DNA of 64,000 nt from Rhinopithecus roxellana (Eukaryota > Chordata > Mammalia > Primates > Cercopithecidae). A program made the translations under genes and the position numbers. Every line of letters starts with the position of its first letter. Within the stretch, counting starts at the first letter, position 1. The stretch is taken from NCBI RefSeq assembly GCF_007565055.1, contig NC_044558.1, forward strand, positions 125,166,235 to 125,230,234. The letters run 5' to 3'. Positions 48,076 to 61,215 of this stretch are shown here, piece by piece. Below the pieces are notes generated by a model that did not search any database, was not told the DNA's origin, and worked only from the letters and a program-made list of their open reading frames with translations.

Positions 48076-51000
48076 ATGGCAGGATCAAGTTCACACATAA
48101 CAATATTAACCTTAAATGTTAATGGACTAAATGCTCCAATTAAAAGACACAGACTGGCAAACTGGATAAAGAGTCAAGACCCATCAGTCTGCTGTATTCA
48201 GGAGACCCATCTCACATGCAGAGACATACATAGGCTCAAAATAAAGGGATGGAGGAAGATCTACCAAGCAAATGGAGAACAAAAAAAAGCAGGGGTTGCA
48301 ATCCTAGTCTCTGATAAAACAGACTTTAAACCATCAACGATCAAAAGAGACAAAGAAGGCCATTACATAATGGTAAAGGGATCAATTCAACAGGAAGAGC
48401 TAACTATCCTAAATATATATGCACCCAATACAGGAGCACCCAGATTCATAAAGCAAGTCCTTAGAGACTTACAAAGAGACTTGGACTCCCATACAATAAT
48501 AATGGGAGACTTCAACACTCCACTGTCAACATTAGACAGATAAATGAGACAGAAAGTTAACAAGGATATCCAGGAATTGAACTCATCTCTGCACCAAGCG
48601 GACCTAATAGACATCTATAGAACTCTTCACCCCAAATCAACAGAATATACATTCTTCTCAGCACCACATCGCACTTATTCCAAAATTGACCACATAATTG
48701 GAAGTAAACACTCCTCAGCAAATGTACAAGAACAGAAATAATAACAAACTGTCTCTCAGACCACAGTGCAATCAAACTAGAACTCAGGACTAAGAAACTC
48801 ACTCAAAACCGCTCAACTACATGGAAACTGAACAACCTGCTCCTGAATGACTACTGGGTACATAATGAAATGAAAGCAGAAATAAAGATGTTCTTTGAAA
48901 CCAATGAGAACAAAGATACAACATACCAGAATCTCTGGGACACATTTAAAGCAGTGTGTAGAGGGAAATTTATAGCACTAAATGCCCACAAGAAAAATCA
49001 GGAAAGATCTAAAATTGACACTCTGACATCACAATTAAAAGAACTAGAGAGGCAAGAGCAAACACATTCAAAAGCTAGCAGAAGGCAAGAAATCACTAAC
49101 ATCAGAGCAGAGCTGAAGGAGATAGAGACACAAAAAACCCTCCAAAAAATCAATGAATCCAGGAGTTGGTTTTTTGAAAAGATCAACAAAATTGACAGAC
49201 TGCTAGCAAGACTAATAAAGAAGAAAAGAGAGAGGAATCTAATAGACACAATAAAAATTGATAAAGGGGATATCACAACTGACCCCACAGAAATACAAAC
49301 GACCATCAGAGAATACTATAAACACCTCTACGCAAATCAACTAGAAAATCTAGAAGAAATGGATAATTTCCTGGACACTTACACTCTCCCAAGACTAAAC
49401 CAGGAAGAAGTTGAATCCCTGAATAGACCAATAGCAGGCTCTGAAATTGAGGCAACAATTAATAGCCTACCCACCAAAAAAAGTCCAGGACCAGATGGAT
49501 TCACAGCTGAATTCTACCAGAGGTACAAAGAGGAGCTGGTACCATTCCTTCTGAAACTATTCCAATCAATAGAAAAAGAGGGAATCCTCCCTAACTCATT
49601 TTATGAAGCCAACATCATCCTGATACCAAAGCCTGGCAGAGACACAACAAAAAAAGAGAATTTTAGACCAATATCCCTGATGAACATCAATGCAAAAATT
49701 CTCAATAAAATACTGGCAAACCGGATTCAGCAGCACATCAAAAAGCTTATCCACCATGATCAAGTGGGCTTCATCCCTGGGATGCAAGGCTGGTTCAACA
49801 TTCGCAAATCAATAAACGTAATCCAGCATATAAACAGAACCAAAGACAAGAACCACGATTATCTCAATAGATGCAGAAAAGGCTTTTGACAAAATTCAAC
49901 AGCCCTTCATGCTAAAAACGCTCAATAAATTCGGTATTGATGGAACATACCTCTAAATAATAAGAGCTATTTATGACAAACCCACAGCTAATATCATTCT
50001 GAATGGGCAAAAACTGGAAAAATTCCCTTTGAAAACTGGCACAAGACAGGGATGCCCTCTCTCACCACTCCTATTCAACATAGTCTTGGAAGTTCTGGCT
50101 AGAGCAATCAGGCAAGAGAAAGAAATCAAGGGTATCCAGTTAGGAAAAGAAGAAGTCAAATTGTCCCTGTTTGCAGATGACATGATTGTATATTTAGAGA
50201 ACCCCATTGTCTCAGCCCAAAATCTCCTTAAGCTAATAAGCAACTTCAGCAAAGTCTCAGGATACAAAATTAATGTGCAAAAATCACAAGCATTCTTATA
50301 CACCAGTAACAGACAAGCAGAGAGCCAAATCAGGAATGAACTTCCATTCACAATGGCTTCAAAGAGAACAAAATACCTAGGAATCCAACTTACAAGGGAT
50401 GTAAAGGACCTCTTCAAGGAGAACTACAAACCACTGCTCAGTGAAATAAAAGAGGACACAAACAAACGGAAGAACATACCATGCTCATGGATAGGAAGAA
50501 TCAATATCGTGAAAATGGCCATACTGCCCAAGGTTATTTATAGATTCAATGCCATCCCCATCAAGCTACCAATGACTTTCTTCACAGAATTGGAAAAAAC
50601 TGCTTTCAAGTTCATATGGAACCAAAAAAGAGCCCGCATTGCCAAGACAATCCTAAGTCAAAAGGACAAAGCTGCAGGCGTCACACTACCTGACTTCAAA
50701 CTATACTACAAGGCTACAGTAACCAAAACAGCATGGTACTGGTACCAAAACAGAGATATAGACCAATGGAACAGAACAGAGTCCTCAGAAATAATACCAC
50801 ACATCTACAGCCATCTGATCTTTGACAAACCTGAGAGAAACAAGAAATGGGGAAAGGATTCCCTATTTAATAAATGGTGCTGGGAAAATTGGCTAGCCAT
50901 AAGTAGAAAGCTGAAACTGGATCCTTTCCTTACCCCTTATACGAAGATTAATTCAAGATGGATTAGAGACTTAAATGTTAGACCTAATACCATAAAAACC

Positions 51001-51906
51001 CTAGAAGAAAATCTAGGTAGTACCATTCAGGACATAGGCATGGGCAAGGACTTCATGTCTAAAACACCAAAAGCAACGGCAGCTAAAGCCAAAATTAACA
51101 AATGGGATCTAATTAAACTAAAGAGCTTCTGCACAGCAAAAGAAACTACCATCAGAGTGAACAGGCAACCTACAGAATGGGAGAAAATTTTTGCAACCTA
51201 CTCATCTGACAAAGGGCTAATATCCAGAATCTACAAAGAACTCAAACAAATATACAAGAAAAAAACAAACAACCCCATCAAAAAGTGGGCAAAGGATATG
51301 AACAGACATTTCTCAAAAGAAGACATTCATACAGCCAACAGACACATGAAAAAATGCTCATCATCACTCACCATCAGAGAAATGCAAATCAAAACCACAA
51401 TGAGATACCATCTCACACCAGTTAGAATGGCAATCATTAAGAAGTCAGGAAACAACAGGTGTTGGAGAGGATGTGGAGAAATAGGAACACTTTTACACTG
51501 TTGGTGGGATTGTAAACTAGTTCAACCATTATGGAAAACAGTATGGCAATTCCTCAAGGATCTAGAACTAGATGTACCATATGACCCAGCCATCCCACTA
51601 CTGGGTATATACCCAAAGGATTATAAATTATTCTACTATAAAGACACATGCACACGTATGTTTATTGCGGCACTATTCACAATAGCAAAGACTTGGAATC
51701 AACCCAAATGTCCATCTGTGACAGACTGGATTAAGAAAATGTGGCACATATACACCATGGAATACTATGCAGCCATAAAAGAGGATGAGTTTGCGTCCTT
51801 TGTAGGGACATGGATGCAGCTGGAAACCATCATTCTTAGCAAACTATCACAAGAACAGAAAACCAAACACCACATGTTCTCACTCATAGGTGGAACTGAA
51901 CAATGA
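48076..51906 (+). pseudogene. L1 ORF2 pseudogene with 650-codon open RT/C-terminal block (copy 3)
   Basis: Starts seven bases after ORF1. The endonuclease has IQETH and GDFNTP but a TAA at 48541-48543 replaces a Ser. A 1-bp deletion near 48707, a 2-bp deletion near 49857 and a Lys-to-TAA at 49954-49956 follow. From 49957 to 51906 the frame is open. This block holds most of the reverse transcriptase, including an intact FADD active site (50170-50181). It also holds the complete C-terminal domain with the CWRGC...HCWWDC motif. A 1-bp deletion at the end changes the last residues (IGGTEQ instead of IGGN). Confidence 0.96.
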
Positions 51907-52117
51907 GATCACTTGGACTTGGGAAGGGGAACATCACACACTGGGGCCTATCATGGGGAGGGGGGAGGAGGGAGGGATTGCATTGTGGAGTTATACATGA
52001 TATAAATGATGAATTGATGGAAAAAACAAACAAACAAACAAAATATCACATGTACCCTATAACTATGTACAATTATTATCAGTAAAAATATTGCTGCTAT
52101 GAAAAAAAAAAATTGAT

Positions 52118-52549
52118 GAATACAAATTTCATTGCCAATCTAAAAGTAACCAAACTATGTGTCCAGAAAATGTGGTATGTATACACCATGGAATATTATA
52201 CAGCCATAAAAAGAATGAAAGATGGATGCAGCAAGATGGATGAAACTGGAGAGGATTATCCTAAGAAAGCTAACTCAGAAGTAGAAAATCAAATATTGTA
52301 TTCTCACTTAACAATGGATATGCATGGACATAAATGTGAAAATACTAGACACTGGAGACTCAGAAAGGAAGGAGGGTTGGGAGGGTGGGAAGGGAGTGTG
52401 GTTTGAAAAGTTACCTATTCAATGTTCAATATTTGGGCAGTGAGTACACTAGAAGTCCAATCTCCACCATTACACGATATACCCACTTGACAAACACACA
52501 CATGTACCCTCGAATCAAAAATAAAATTCTAAAAATAAATGAGTACCCT
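52118..52549 (+). mobile_element. 5'-truncated older L1 3' end
   Basis: ORF2 C-terminal remnant (aaaatgtggtatgtatacac at about 52168) and an older-type 3' UTR ending in aataaaattctaaaaataaa. It directly follows copy 3 and is more diverged, so it may be the host into which copy 3 inserted. Confidence 0.85.
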
Positions 52550-52550
52550 A

Positions 52551-52886
52551 AGCAAGGTAGCTGCCGCCTATAATCCCAGCAGTTTGGGAGGCTGATGTGG
52601 GCAGACTGCTTGAGCCCAGGAGTGCAAGACCAGCCTGGAAATGTGGCAAAACCCTATCTCTGTTAAAAGAAAAAAAAAAAAAAAAAAAAAAAAACAGACA
52701 AAAATTTAGCCAAGCATGGTGGCACATGCCTGTAGTTCCAGCTACTCAGGAGGTGGAGGTGGGCAAATCACCTGTGCCCAGGAGGTCCAGGCTGCAGTGA
52801 GCCGAGATTGCACGACTGCACTCCAGCCTGGGCAACAGAGAGAAACCCTGTCTCAAGAAAAATAAACAAACAAACAAACAAACAAT
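52551..52886 (+). mobile_element. Old Alu (AluJ-like)
   Basis: Both monomers present and heavily diverged, with AluJ-type sequence (agactgcttgagcccaggag). The middle A-rich linker is expanded to A25 (52670-52694) and the tail carries (AAAC)n. Confidence 0.92.
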
Positions 52887-53270
52887 CTTTGGGGAAGATA
52901 GCATTAGCAGAAAACTGAATAAGCACTTTTTCAAAGGAAAAGTGGAAAGATATTTTAAGTATTTAATGAAATACTTTTAAAACATGTTCCAGTTATTGAA
53001 TAGCTTTGAAGTGTTAAAATTTTGTGAATATACTGGAAAATTTAATTTTTTTTTCACAAAATTCATTGGCCATCTGCATTTGTAAACTGCTTATAAAAAA
53101 TCCTCCTAAGAATTTCCATTTGAAACCATTAAGAACAAATGTTATTTCTGAAGAAAATTTAATATCATAATATTGTTTAATTAACAGACTAGCTTGGAGA
53201 ACAGTATTAGGTTGATAGAAATATTGAATATCCAAGTACAGAGAAAACACATACAGCACCTCAAACCTGT
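52887..53270. other. Unassigned AT-rich DNA
   Basis: No gene recognised. A 140-codon minus-strand frame (53014-53436) starts in old L1 sequence and ends here; it shows no domain. Confidence 0.5.
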
Positions 53271-55250
53271 CACCACCCAAATACAAACTTTTTCCCCTAT
53301 TATCATCTTGCATTATCGTGGTGCATTTGTTACAATTGATGAGCCAATATTGATGTGTGATTATTAAGCAGAGTTCAAGTTTAAGTTCACTCATTGTGTT
53401 GTACATTCCATATGTTTTTAAAATGCATAATGTCATGTAGCCATGATTACAATATCATTTACAATATTTTCACTGCCACAAAACCCCTTATGCTCCACTT
53501 ATTCATCTCTTCCTCACAAGTCCCTGGCAACCACTGAACTTTTTATTATCTCTTTCTTAGTCGGTACTAGCTGCAATAACAAAATGCCATGCACTGGGTG
53601 GTTTATAAACAACAGAAAATTATTTCTCAAGAAACTAGCAAATTCAGTGTTTGCCAAGTGCCTGCTACATGGTTCATAGACAGGCAGCTGTCTGCTCACC
53701 TTGTCCCTACATGGTAGAAAGGATAAATACGCTCTCTCGTTTCTCTTTTATAAGAGCACTAATCCCATTCATGAGGACTCTGCCTTCAGATTCTAATTAG
53801 CTCCCAAAGGTCTCATCTCAAAACACCATCATATTGGAGATTAAGTTTCAACATATGAATTCCAGAGGGACACACTAATTTAGTCCATAGCAGATTACAC
53901 AGTTTTACTTTTTTCAGAATGGCATATAGTTGAAATCATACAGTAAGCCCTTTTGGATTGGTTTCTTCCACTTAGCAATATTCAGATAATTTTTTTTTCA
54001 TATCTTTACATGACCTGATAGGTCATTTCTTTTTATCACTGAACAATATTCCACTGTATAAATGTGCCACAGTTTATTTATCATCTACCAAATGAAAGAC
54101 ATCTTACTTGCTTTCAAGTTTTGTCAGTTGGCATAAATACTAAGGAGCACTGTTGCTGGATGGTGTGATAGCAGTATGTTTACTTTCTAAGTAACTACCA
54201 ATTGTCTTCCAAAGTGGCTGTACCATTTGCGTTGCCACTAGCAATAAGTGACAGTTTCTGTTGCTCTGCATTCTCGAAAGCGTTTGATACTGTCAGTGTT
54301 TTAGATTTTAGCCATTGTAGAAGATGTGTAGTAGTATCTCATTTTTAAAATTTGAGATTCTTTAGTGACGTGTATTGCAGAACGTCTTTCCATATACTTA
54401 TTTGTCATCTATATATCTTCTTTAGAGAGGTGTTCAGATATTTTTCACAATTTTTTAAATGGGTTTTTTGTTTTATGTTAAGAATTTGTGTATATTTTGG
54501 ATACCAGCCCTTTAATAAATATGTGCTTTGAAAAGATTTATCCAATCTATGGTTTGTCTTTTGATTCTCTTACCAGCGTCTTTCACTGAGCAAAAAAAAT
54601 ATATATATTTTAATGGAGTCTAACCTGTAGTTTTCTTCTGGCATCATGCTTTGTTGTACCTAAATATCAGTTGCTAACTGCAATGACACCAGGTATTCTT
54701 CTATATTATCTTCTAGGAGGCTTATAATATTGTGTTTTACATTAGCTCTATGATCCATTTTGAGTTAATTTTTGTGAAAGGTTAAGGCCTATGTCTAAAT
54801 TTGTTTCATTTGGTTGGAATTGTTTCAGCATGATTTGTTGAAAGGGCAACATGGAATTCCCTTTCCTTCCTTTTTAAAGATCAGTTGACTATATTTTATA
54901 CTCTCTATTATACATCATTGATCTAGTTTTCCCTTCGTCTGCCAAAGCCACACTTTCTTGGTTATTGTAAACCAAATCTTATAAAATTATTACATAAATT
55001 TTAGGAGCCAGATTGTGTCAGTCCTCTAATTTGTTCTCCTTCAATACTGTGTTAGCTATTTTCCATCATTAGCCTTCTCATATTAACTTGGAAGTCTGTT
55101 GATATTCACAAAATCACTTGCTTTGTATCCATGTATATGAAATATCTTTCCATTTGTTTAGATCTTTAATTTCTTTCATGAGACTTGTAGTTTTCCTCAT
55201 ATAGCTTTTACAGATATTTTATTATATTTAAACCTAAGTACAGTACGAGG
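53271..55250 (-). mobile_element. Old L1 (L1M-like) 3' UTR and ORF2, split by an LTR
   Basis: A long minus-strand segment in correct order. 3' UTR (53271-53556), then after an LTR insertion the ORF2 C-terminal region (aatattccactgtataaatg near 54045, ccaaagtggctgtaccattt near 54210) and on into RT (about 54700-55250). Heavily diverged with no open frame of note. Confidence 0.85.
53557..53891 (-). mobile_element. MaLR-type LTR (MLT1/MSTD-like) inside the old L1
   Basis: On the minus strand a MaLR LTR. Recognisable on + are aacaaaatgccatgcactgg near 53578, agcactaatcccattcatga near 53755 and the terminal tttagtccatagca near 53879. L1 sequence is continuous across it. Confidence 0.8.
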
Positions 55251-56180
55251 TTTTATGTTTATCTAATAGACTGTTAACGTTTACTGTAGCTGTGGGTCTC
55301 ATAGATTAAAGTTTCCTCTTGTCAGTTGATTTATTTTCCCATGTTGTCTCGGGTTGTGTCCCTGAAGATTCTTTCTTAAATAAGATTTGAGATAAACAGC
55401 TTTCTCAGTTGTAATCCCTTATTATGCAGGAGCTCCATTAAGGTGGTGGTAAAATGTGGAAAGAGTGAAAAATTTCTGTAGCTTATGTTGAGTTCTCAGT
55501 TTTTTGATGAGCCAGTGCTCCTTGCATGCTAACTTCATAAGTGTTCTTAGTTTTCACTCTATAGGTAAGACTAGGAAGGACAGGAGTTGAAGATTTCTCT
55601 TCACCCACATAGAAGATTAGAGGAGACTAACTCTCTCGTCTTCACTGGGCACTTCCCTTACCCCATGCTAGAACATACTAGTATTGAATACTTCCCTTTC
55701 TGAGGGCTAGGGAGGCCGTGGTAAAACTATCATTGTTTATATTTTGCTAAAATAGTTTCCCTTGAGAAAAGATCTTGATAAGGAGAACAGATTGCTCTGA
55801 GCATATATTGAAAAGGCTACTTCACTGTGAGAGTCTAGTAGGATTCTTGGAGGTAAAGTTCCCAAAGTCATTGATTTTCATAGTAGTGGCGGGGGAGGGG
55901 GGATGGCATCCGTCTGGAGATTTTTAACTTTTGCTAAACTTATCCATACGGAGTCTCTAGCAATTCATAAATTATAGCTTAAGTTTTCCCATCCCTGTAC
56001 TGGCTCCAGAGGTAGCTTCTGCTTCTAGGCTTTTGTTTCTGTAAATTGTGATTATCTGTAATAATCTCTTAAATTTTGGGGTAGAAGTTTGTCCCATGAC
56101 CTCAATTCTCTGATGTATCTAAGAAGAGTTACTAATTTTATTCTGGAAAGCGTTATCTCTGTCTTTGGTATTCCAGAAAG
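55251..56180 (-). mobile_element. Possible old L1/HAL1 sequence
   Basis: Weak resemblance on the minus strand to ancient L1/HAL1 sequence, best near 56030-56170 (gtcccatgacctcaattctc at about 56091). A GGGGGAGG run lies near 55890. Boundaries unknown. Confidence 0.35.
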
Positions 56181-56199
56181 AAGAGATTAAGAATAAAAG

Positions 56200-56515
56200 A
56201 GCAGAAATAAGAAAAAAAGATCTTGATTTTTAACAAAAGCTGATATGACATGAATTCTCAACTATATTAATTATAAAATATGTACGGCAGAACACATTTT
56301 TAAAAATCTATGCCTGAATCATTTTAGTGAAACTGCAAATATGAAAAGCAACAAGAAAATGTTAAAAGCCAGGAAGAAGAGAAAGAACACCCAGAAGAGA
56401 CAAAATTAGACTCCAATTAGGCCTCTCAACAAAAATAATGAATGCCAGAAACAAGTGGAATATTTCTAAACTGCAGAGAAAAAATTACACTGAACTACTC
56501 TTGTGTCCCTGGCAC
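56200..56515 (+). mobile_element. Possible old L1/HAL1 ORF1 remnant
   Basis: An A-rich + strand stretch with phrases resembling the C-terminal ORF1 coding region of old L1/HAL1. Weak, and no frame remains. Confidence 0.3.
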
Positions 56516-56516
56516 A

Positions 56517-56632
56517 AGAGATAGAGAGAGGGAGAGAGAGGAAGAAGGAGAGAAAGAGAGGAAGAAGGAGAGAAAGAGATGAGAGAAAGAGAGGAGAGGA
56601 TGAAGAGAATGGGCAGAGAAAGAAGCAACGGA
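56517..56632 (+). repeat. GA-rich polypurine tract (about 115 bp)
   Basis: Nearly all A/G with imperfect repeats of gaggaagaaggagagaaaga. Produces spurious Arg/Glu-rich frames. Confidence 0.95.
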
Positions 56633-56639
56633 AGGATAA

Positions 56640-57583
56640 AGTTGGGAGAGTACACAGAAAAGAGAATATAGAAATATATTCTTGGGAGAATATAATGGAG
56701 GTGGTTGTCAAAGATGCCAATATTTTCCTTCTGTAATGTTTGAGTTTTCTAAAATAAATATGGTTATATTATATAAAATTGAGGTTAAGTTAAAAACTGA
56801 GAAAAATATATATATCTCTCTCATATTTGAAACACAAGAAATTATACTAACAGTATGTAGACAAAGCTCCCTGGCAAGTGAAATATGTTTTGAAGATGAA
56901 ATCCCTTTGATGTTTATGATTTTCTAAAGAATTTGGTGGAGAAATAGAATTTTTATCTTTATCTTAATTTTGCTTGTTAGCACAGTTAAGATTATCAAGA
57001 TAATTAGTGCATTCCCCTTGATTTTTCTGGTTGTCATTTTGATTCTTAGCAATATGTAAACAACTTTTTGTTCACAAATACAATTTTTTTACTTTAACTT
57101 TCTTTTCTTAAAAATGGAAGATTTTGTACTAATAATGATACTAATGTCCCTGCAAATTTAGCTTATATCTTAAAATATTAGTCATACTATTGACTAAAAG
57201 AATAGCTATATATTTTAATTTTCTAATTAAATCCTTAATTAAATTTTGCAGCATATTTTTTACCTTTGTATAAATTTTATATATATGATCTGTATCCAAG
57301 TTTTATCTTATTTTTCTTAACCTTATTTTTCATCCTTTATGTATGTAGTTAAATTATAATATATAATTAAAATAATTTATTCTAGACCTTAGTTTTATAT
57401 TGCATTTTAAAATAAATAATATTTTGAGGTCAGAATGCAAATAAACAGTGGCAATTCAAAATTATAGTGTCAGAGCCAATAAATAATTTTACTTTTTAGT
57501 GTAGCTAAAATAAGTGCTTTCCATCCACATTATATTCTTCAGATATAAGTTAGATTCCTTTACTTACTTTATATCTAAGCAAT
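56640..57583. other. Unassigned, very AT-rich DNA
   Basis: No gene, repeat or RNA feature recognised. Confidence 0.5.
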
Positions 57584-57948
57584 TGTATTAGTCAGAGTTC
57601 TCCAGAGACACAGAAGGAACAGGTTATGCACATGTTTAGGACAAGGCTTACTATAAGATACTGGCTCAGATGATTATGAAGACTAGAAAATTTGACTATG
57701 TAGTATGAGCCAGAAGGCTTGAGACCCAGGAGAGTAAATGGTGTATATGAACTGCAAAGACAGTCTGCTGGAGAATTCCCTCTTGCTGGAAAGATCAGTC
57801 TTTTTGTTCTATGGAGAACTTCGTTTGACTGGAGGAGGCCTACCTACACTATATAGAACAATCTGCTTACTCAAAGTCCATCTATCAATTTCAATGTTAG
57901 TCTCACCCCAAACACTCTCCAAGTTGACACACAAAATTAACCATCACA
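57584..57948 (-). mobile_element. ERVL-type solo LTR (MLT2-like)
   Basis: Starts tgtattagtcagagttctcc and ends ttaaccatcaca, the reverse complement of a typical MLT2-like LTR with TG...CA ends. Flanked by gcaat (57579-57583) and gtaat (57949-57953), a 5-bp target duplication with one change. About 365 bp with no internal region. Confidence 0.8.
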
Positions 57949-57953
57949 GTAAT

Positions 57954-59552
57954 GTACTGCAGTCAAGATTTTGCCTCAGCCTTTGAACATTTTATAATTC
58001 ACAAAATTGTAAAATACTCTATTTAATGATATTTTTATTTATTTCATACATTATCTTCAACAGTTATACCACCACATACAATCATCTTTACTTTAAAACA
58101 GTATCTTAATCTCTTCTATGGCACTAAGCTATGATTTTATATATTTTTTATCTTTTGTTTTACTTGTATTTTCCAAGAATTATGCGTTCTAATATTTCTG
58201 GTCAAAATTTATTCATCAGTTCTCTCCCTTAACCTATCTTTTGAGAGGTTTTATTATTATTGATAATTTTACATTTTTATTTCTAAAATCTCTAATAAAT
58301 TATTTCTTCATGGTCAGAGTACTTTTGTCGCTGAAAATATTTTAGATTATTCCTCTGCTTATGTGATTAGCTCTTTTTAATAAAGTATAAATCTTTCTGG
58401 GTATGTCTTCTCTTTCATTGTGTGGGTACTCTTTTAAGAATGCCTTGATTGGGAAATCAAGGGATTCTTGATTGGGAAACTAAGCTTACTCAAAAAGTTT
58501 TCAGTAGTTTCAGCTTCTGTAGCCTACGAGGCTTGAGCTCAACCCTGCGTTCAGTTAAAATGATGATGGACAGGATTTTCCACATAGAGGATATTTTTCA
58601 TCACTTTCAATCTCAAATAAAACATTTATTAATGTGAAGTTTCTGGTAAAACTGTATATTACACTATTCCATATTCTTCTGTTTCCTCTGGTTGTTCCTT
58701 CTGCCCAAATTACTTATTTAATAAAGTAATATCTATTGAAAACCTAATATATTTGAACAATATTATATTAGGTATATGAATTAGAAATTTAAAAAAGTCT
58801 TAATTGTATTAAATTTAGTATTCGTCACTCTTTAAGATTTGGGTGGGTGTCATCTCCTCTAGAAATCTCCATTTGAATCATTATGTTGCAAGTATCTGCT
58901 TATAAGTCTCTTGCTTCCATTTCATTACAGTTCTAGCTCAAGTACCATGGTTTAATAATTCCGACAAGTATAGAGACCTAACTAAGTAAATACTCATAAA
59001 GTTCAATTGAAGGTAACTGTAACAGGTGAAGTGACAGTAACTTCTTTGGATACTAATATTTAAGTGGCGCTAAACAAAAATTTCAACTATATATTTTTTT
59101 GCTCCAACTCAGAAAATACCCCTTTACCAAATTTTATATCAAATTTTAATTAAATCTTTACATGTGACTTAATTGACTTATGACTAGACTGATGAGTGTG
59201 TTGAATGGAATAATATGTAATTACTTTTGTAGAACTGACATAAATTAAAATCTAAAAAGGAAACACAGAGTTAATGTGCAAAAGTAAGAAGGTAGTTTCA
59301 CCAACCTCCTCGTTACTTGTCGGAAAGGTAAAGAACTGCCACTCTTGCCCAGTTTATATGAAAATTTTTATAGTACACTTCTTAGACACCCATTTCAGAA
59401 AACATTTTAATTTAGTAATATTTTCCATGACAAATATTTTGACCAAACTGACAACTAAATCATTGTTGATCTGGCAATAACAAATTATACATCACATAAG
59501 AGATTTCCTGGAAGTGATATAGATATTATAGTTTTCTGGAATGTGTATAGAA
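57954..59552. other. Unassigned AT-rich DNA
   Basis: Nothing recognised apart from a short local repeat (ttgattgggaaa twice, 58445-58482). Confidence 0.5.
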
Positions 59553-59564
59553 ATTATGATCACT

Positions 59565-59864
59565 GGCCAATTGTCATGGTTCATGCTTGTAATCCCAGCA
59601 CTGTAGGAGGCTGAGGCGGGCAGATCACGAAGTCAGGAGTTCAAGATCAGCCTGACCAACATGGTGAAAGCCCGTCTCTACTAAAAATACAAGAATTAGC
59701 CAGGTGTGGTGGTTGGCGTGGGTCTGTAATCCCAGCTACTCAGGAGCCTGAGGAAAGAGAATCACGTGGGCCCAGGAGGCAGAGGTTGCAGTGAGCCAAG
59801 ATCGTGCCACTGCACTCTAGACTGGACAACAGAGTGAGACTCTGTCTCAAAAAAAGAAAAAAAA
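59565..59864 (+). mobile_element. Alu element, plus strand
   Basis: Full-length Alu with moderate divergence (AluS-like). Target duplication aaattatgatcact at 59551-59564, with one inserted base in the right copy ending at 59878. Confidence 0.95.
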
Positions 59865-59879
59865 AATTCATGATCACTT

Positions 59880-61210
59880 CCTCTATTGAATATAATCAAC
59901 TTTATTTCATTTTCAGGGTATTTTCATAAAGAAAATTTTTGATGGCCAAGTTTTCAGCATTGAAAAAATAAAAAGTCATTTTTTTCAGGTATTTTCAATG
60001 CCAGCATTTTTCTAAACAATATCAAAACATATAAACCTAAAAAAATAAATATGCACATATAAAAGTGCACTAGAACTTGAACCTATTGCCTTTGATATTT
60101 ATAGTTATAGCTTTCAATTACATCCCAATGAAATCTACAAATATTTTATTGAAATTTTAACTCTCATTTGTATCAAAGTTGACATGCGCAAAAGATAGCT
60201 ACTGCTTTCGAAGTTATTGATAAAGTTAAAAAAATTAAGAAATTGGCCTGTAATACCACCTGCAATTACTTTGTTCTTTATAATACTAATAACAATTAAA
60301 ATGTGCTGAGTTACATATTAGCTTATGTAAAAAAAAATTCTGCTTTAGTATTACCTAAGTCAAATTAATTTCAATACTCGTAGTATATTTTGGAGATTGT
60401 AGATTAAACTTAAAATAACAAGTTTCTAAAGAAATTTTCTAACAAAATTACAGCCTTAATTTCTGTCTACCTAATTTAATATATGCTTTCACAAGACAGA
60501 CATCATGTAATAACTTTCTAAGTCCCTAGCCTGACATATGTCTGATTTTGTTCCTGTGATTTTACTTATCTCTGCAACTGATTAGAATTAGACTTTTTAA
60601 TGTTTTGCAGCTACTATACAATTAGATTAACCAAATTAGCTTTTTACTTACAATGCTTTTTATCCCTTTGCACTTCAACTATCTTCAGTTTTTCCAGTTT
60701 GTTGTAAGGTGACATAGTACATTAAAGTCCTGGAATAATTTATACTGGACATACAAATTAACTTGATTTAAAAATAGAATAGTTCACATAAAACATATTA
60801 AGATTATCTATCTCCAGACTGTGTTTTAAATGAAGATTCCACTATCAGAAAAAAATAATAGAATATAGAATATGAAAATCCTACAGAGTGACAGGGCAGG
60901 GAGGGGTCATCCAAAATGAATGGACCAGGATATAAAATAATTTTGATTCCACTAATAACTAAATGCTCTATTCTTAATTAATGAACTATTTCAGATAGCC
61001 CCAAGTTACTTGTTGTGTACCTGCTTTTCTAATAAATGTGATGCACTGTGTAACAGAGCTCTTGTACATCAAAGTATTTAAATTAGAAAAATAATGTATT
61101 TAGATTTTCATCAAAATAATAATTTGTATTACTATAATCGGCTTTAAGGTGTTATTTAACTCTTTTATGTCTTGGCAGAAAAGGAGCATGTTTAATAACT
61201 ATTTAAAATA
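59880..61210. other. Unassigned AT-rich DNA
   Basis: No repeat family or gene recognised over about 1.3 kb, one of the longest repeat-free stretches in the window. Confidence 0.5.
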
Positions 61211-61215
61211 AATGA

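Larger units (their letters stand above)
45958..52117 (+). mobile_element. Near-full-length L1PA-like LINE-1 (copy 3)
   Basis: Complete 5' UTR, ORF1 and ORF2, but an unusual 3' end. The 3' UTR follows the L1PA pattern only to gatgaattgatgg (about 52020). It is followed by AAAC units, about 60 bases resembling an older L1 3' end, then an A run at about 52100-52110. A weak target duplication, aaaatttga against aaaaattga, lies at the two ends. The reading frames are broken as listed below. Confidence 0.93.

Noticed and set aside
53014..53436. 140-codon minus-strand frame
   Set aside because: About a third overlaps the 3' UTR of an old L1 in antisense, and it has no recognisable domain or start context. 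An open stretch of this size occurs by chance in a 64-kb AT-rich window.
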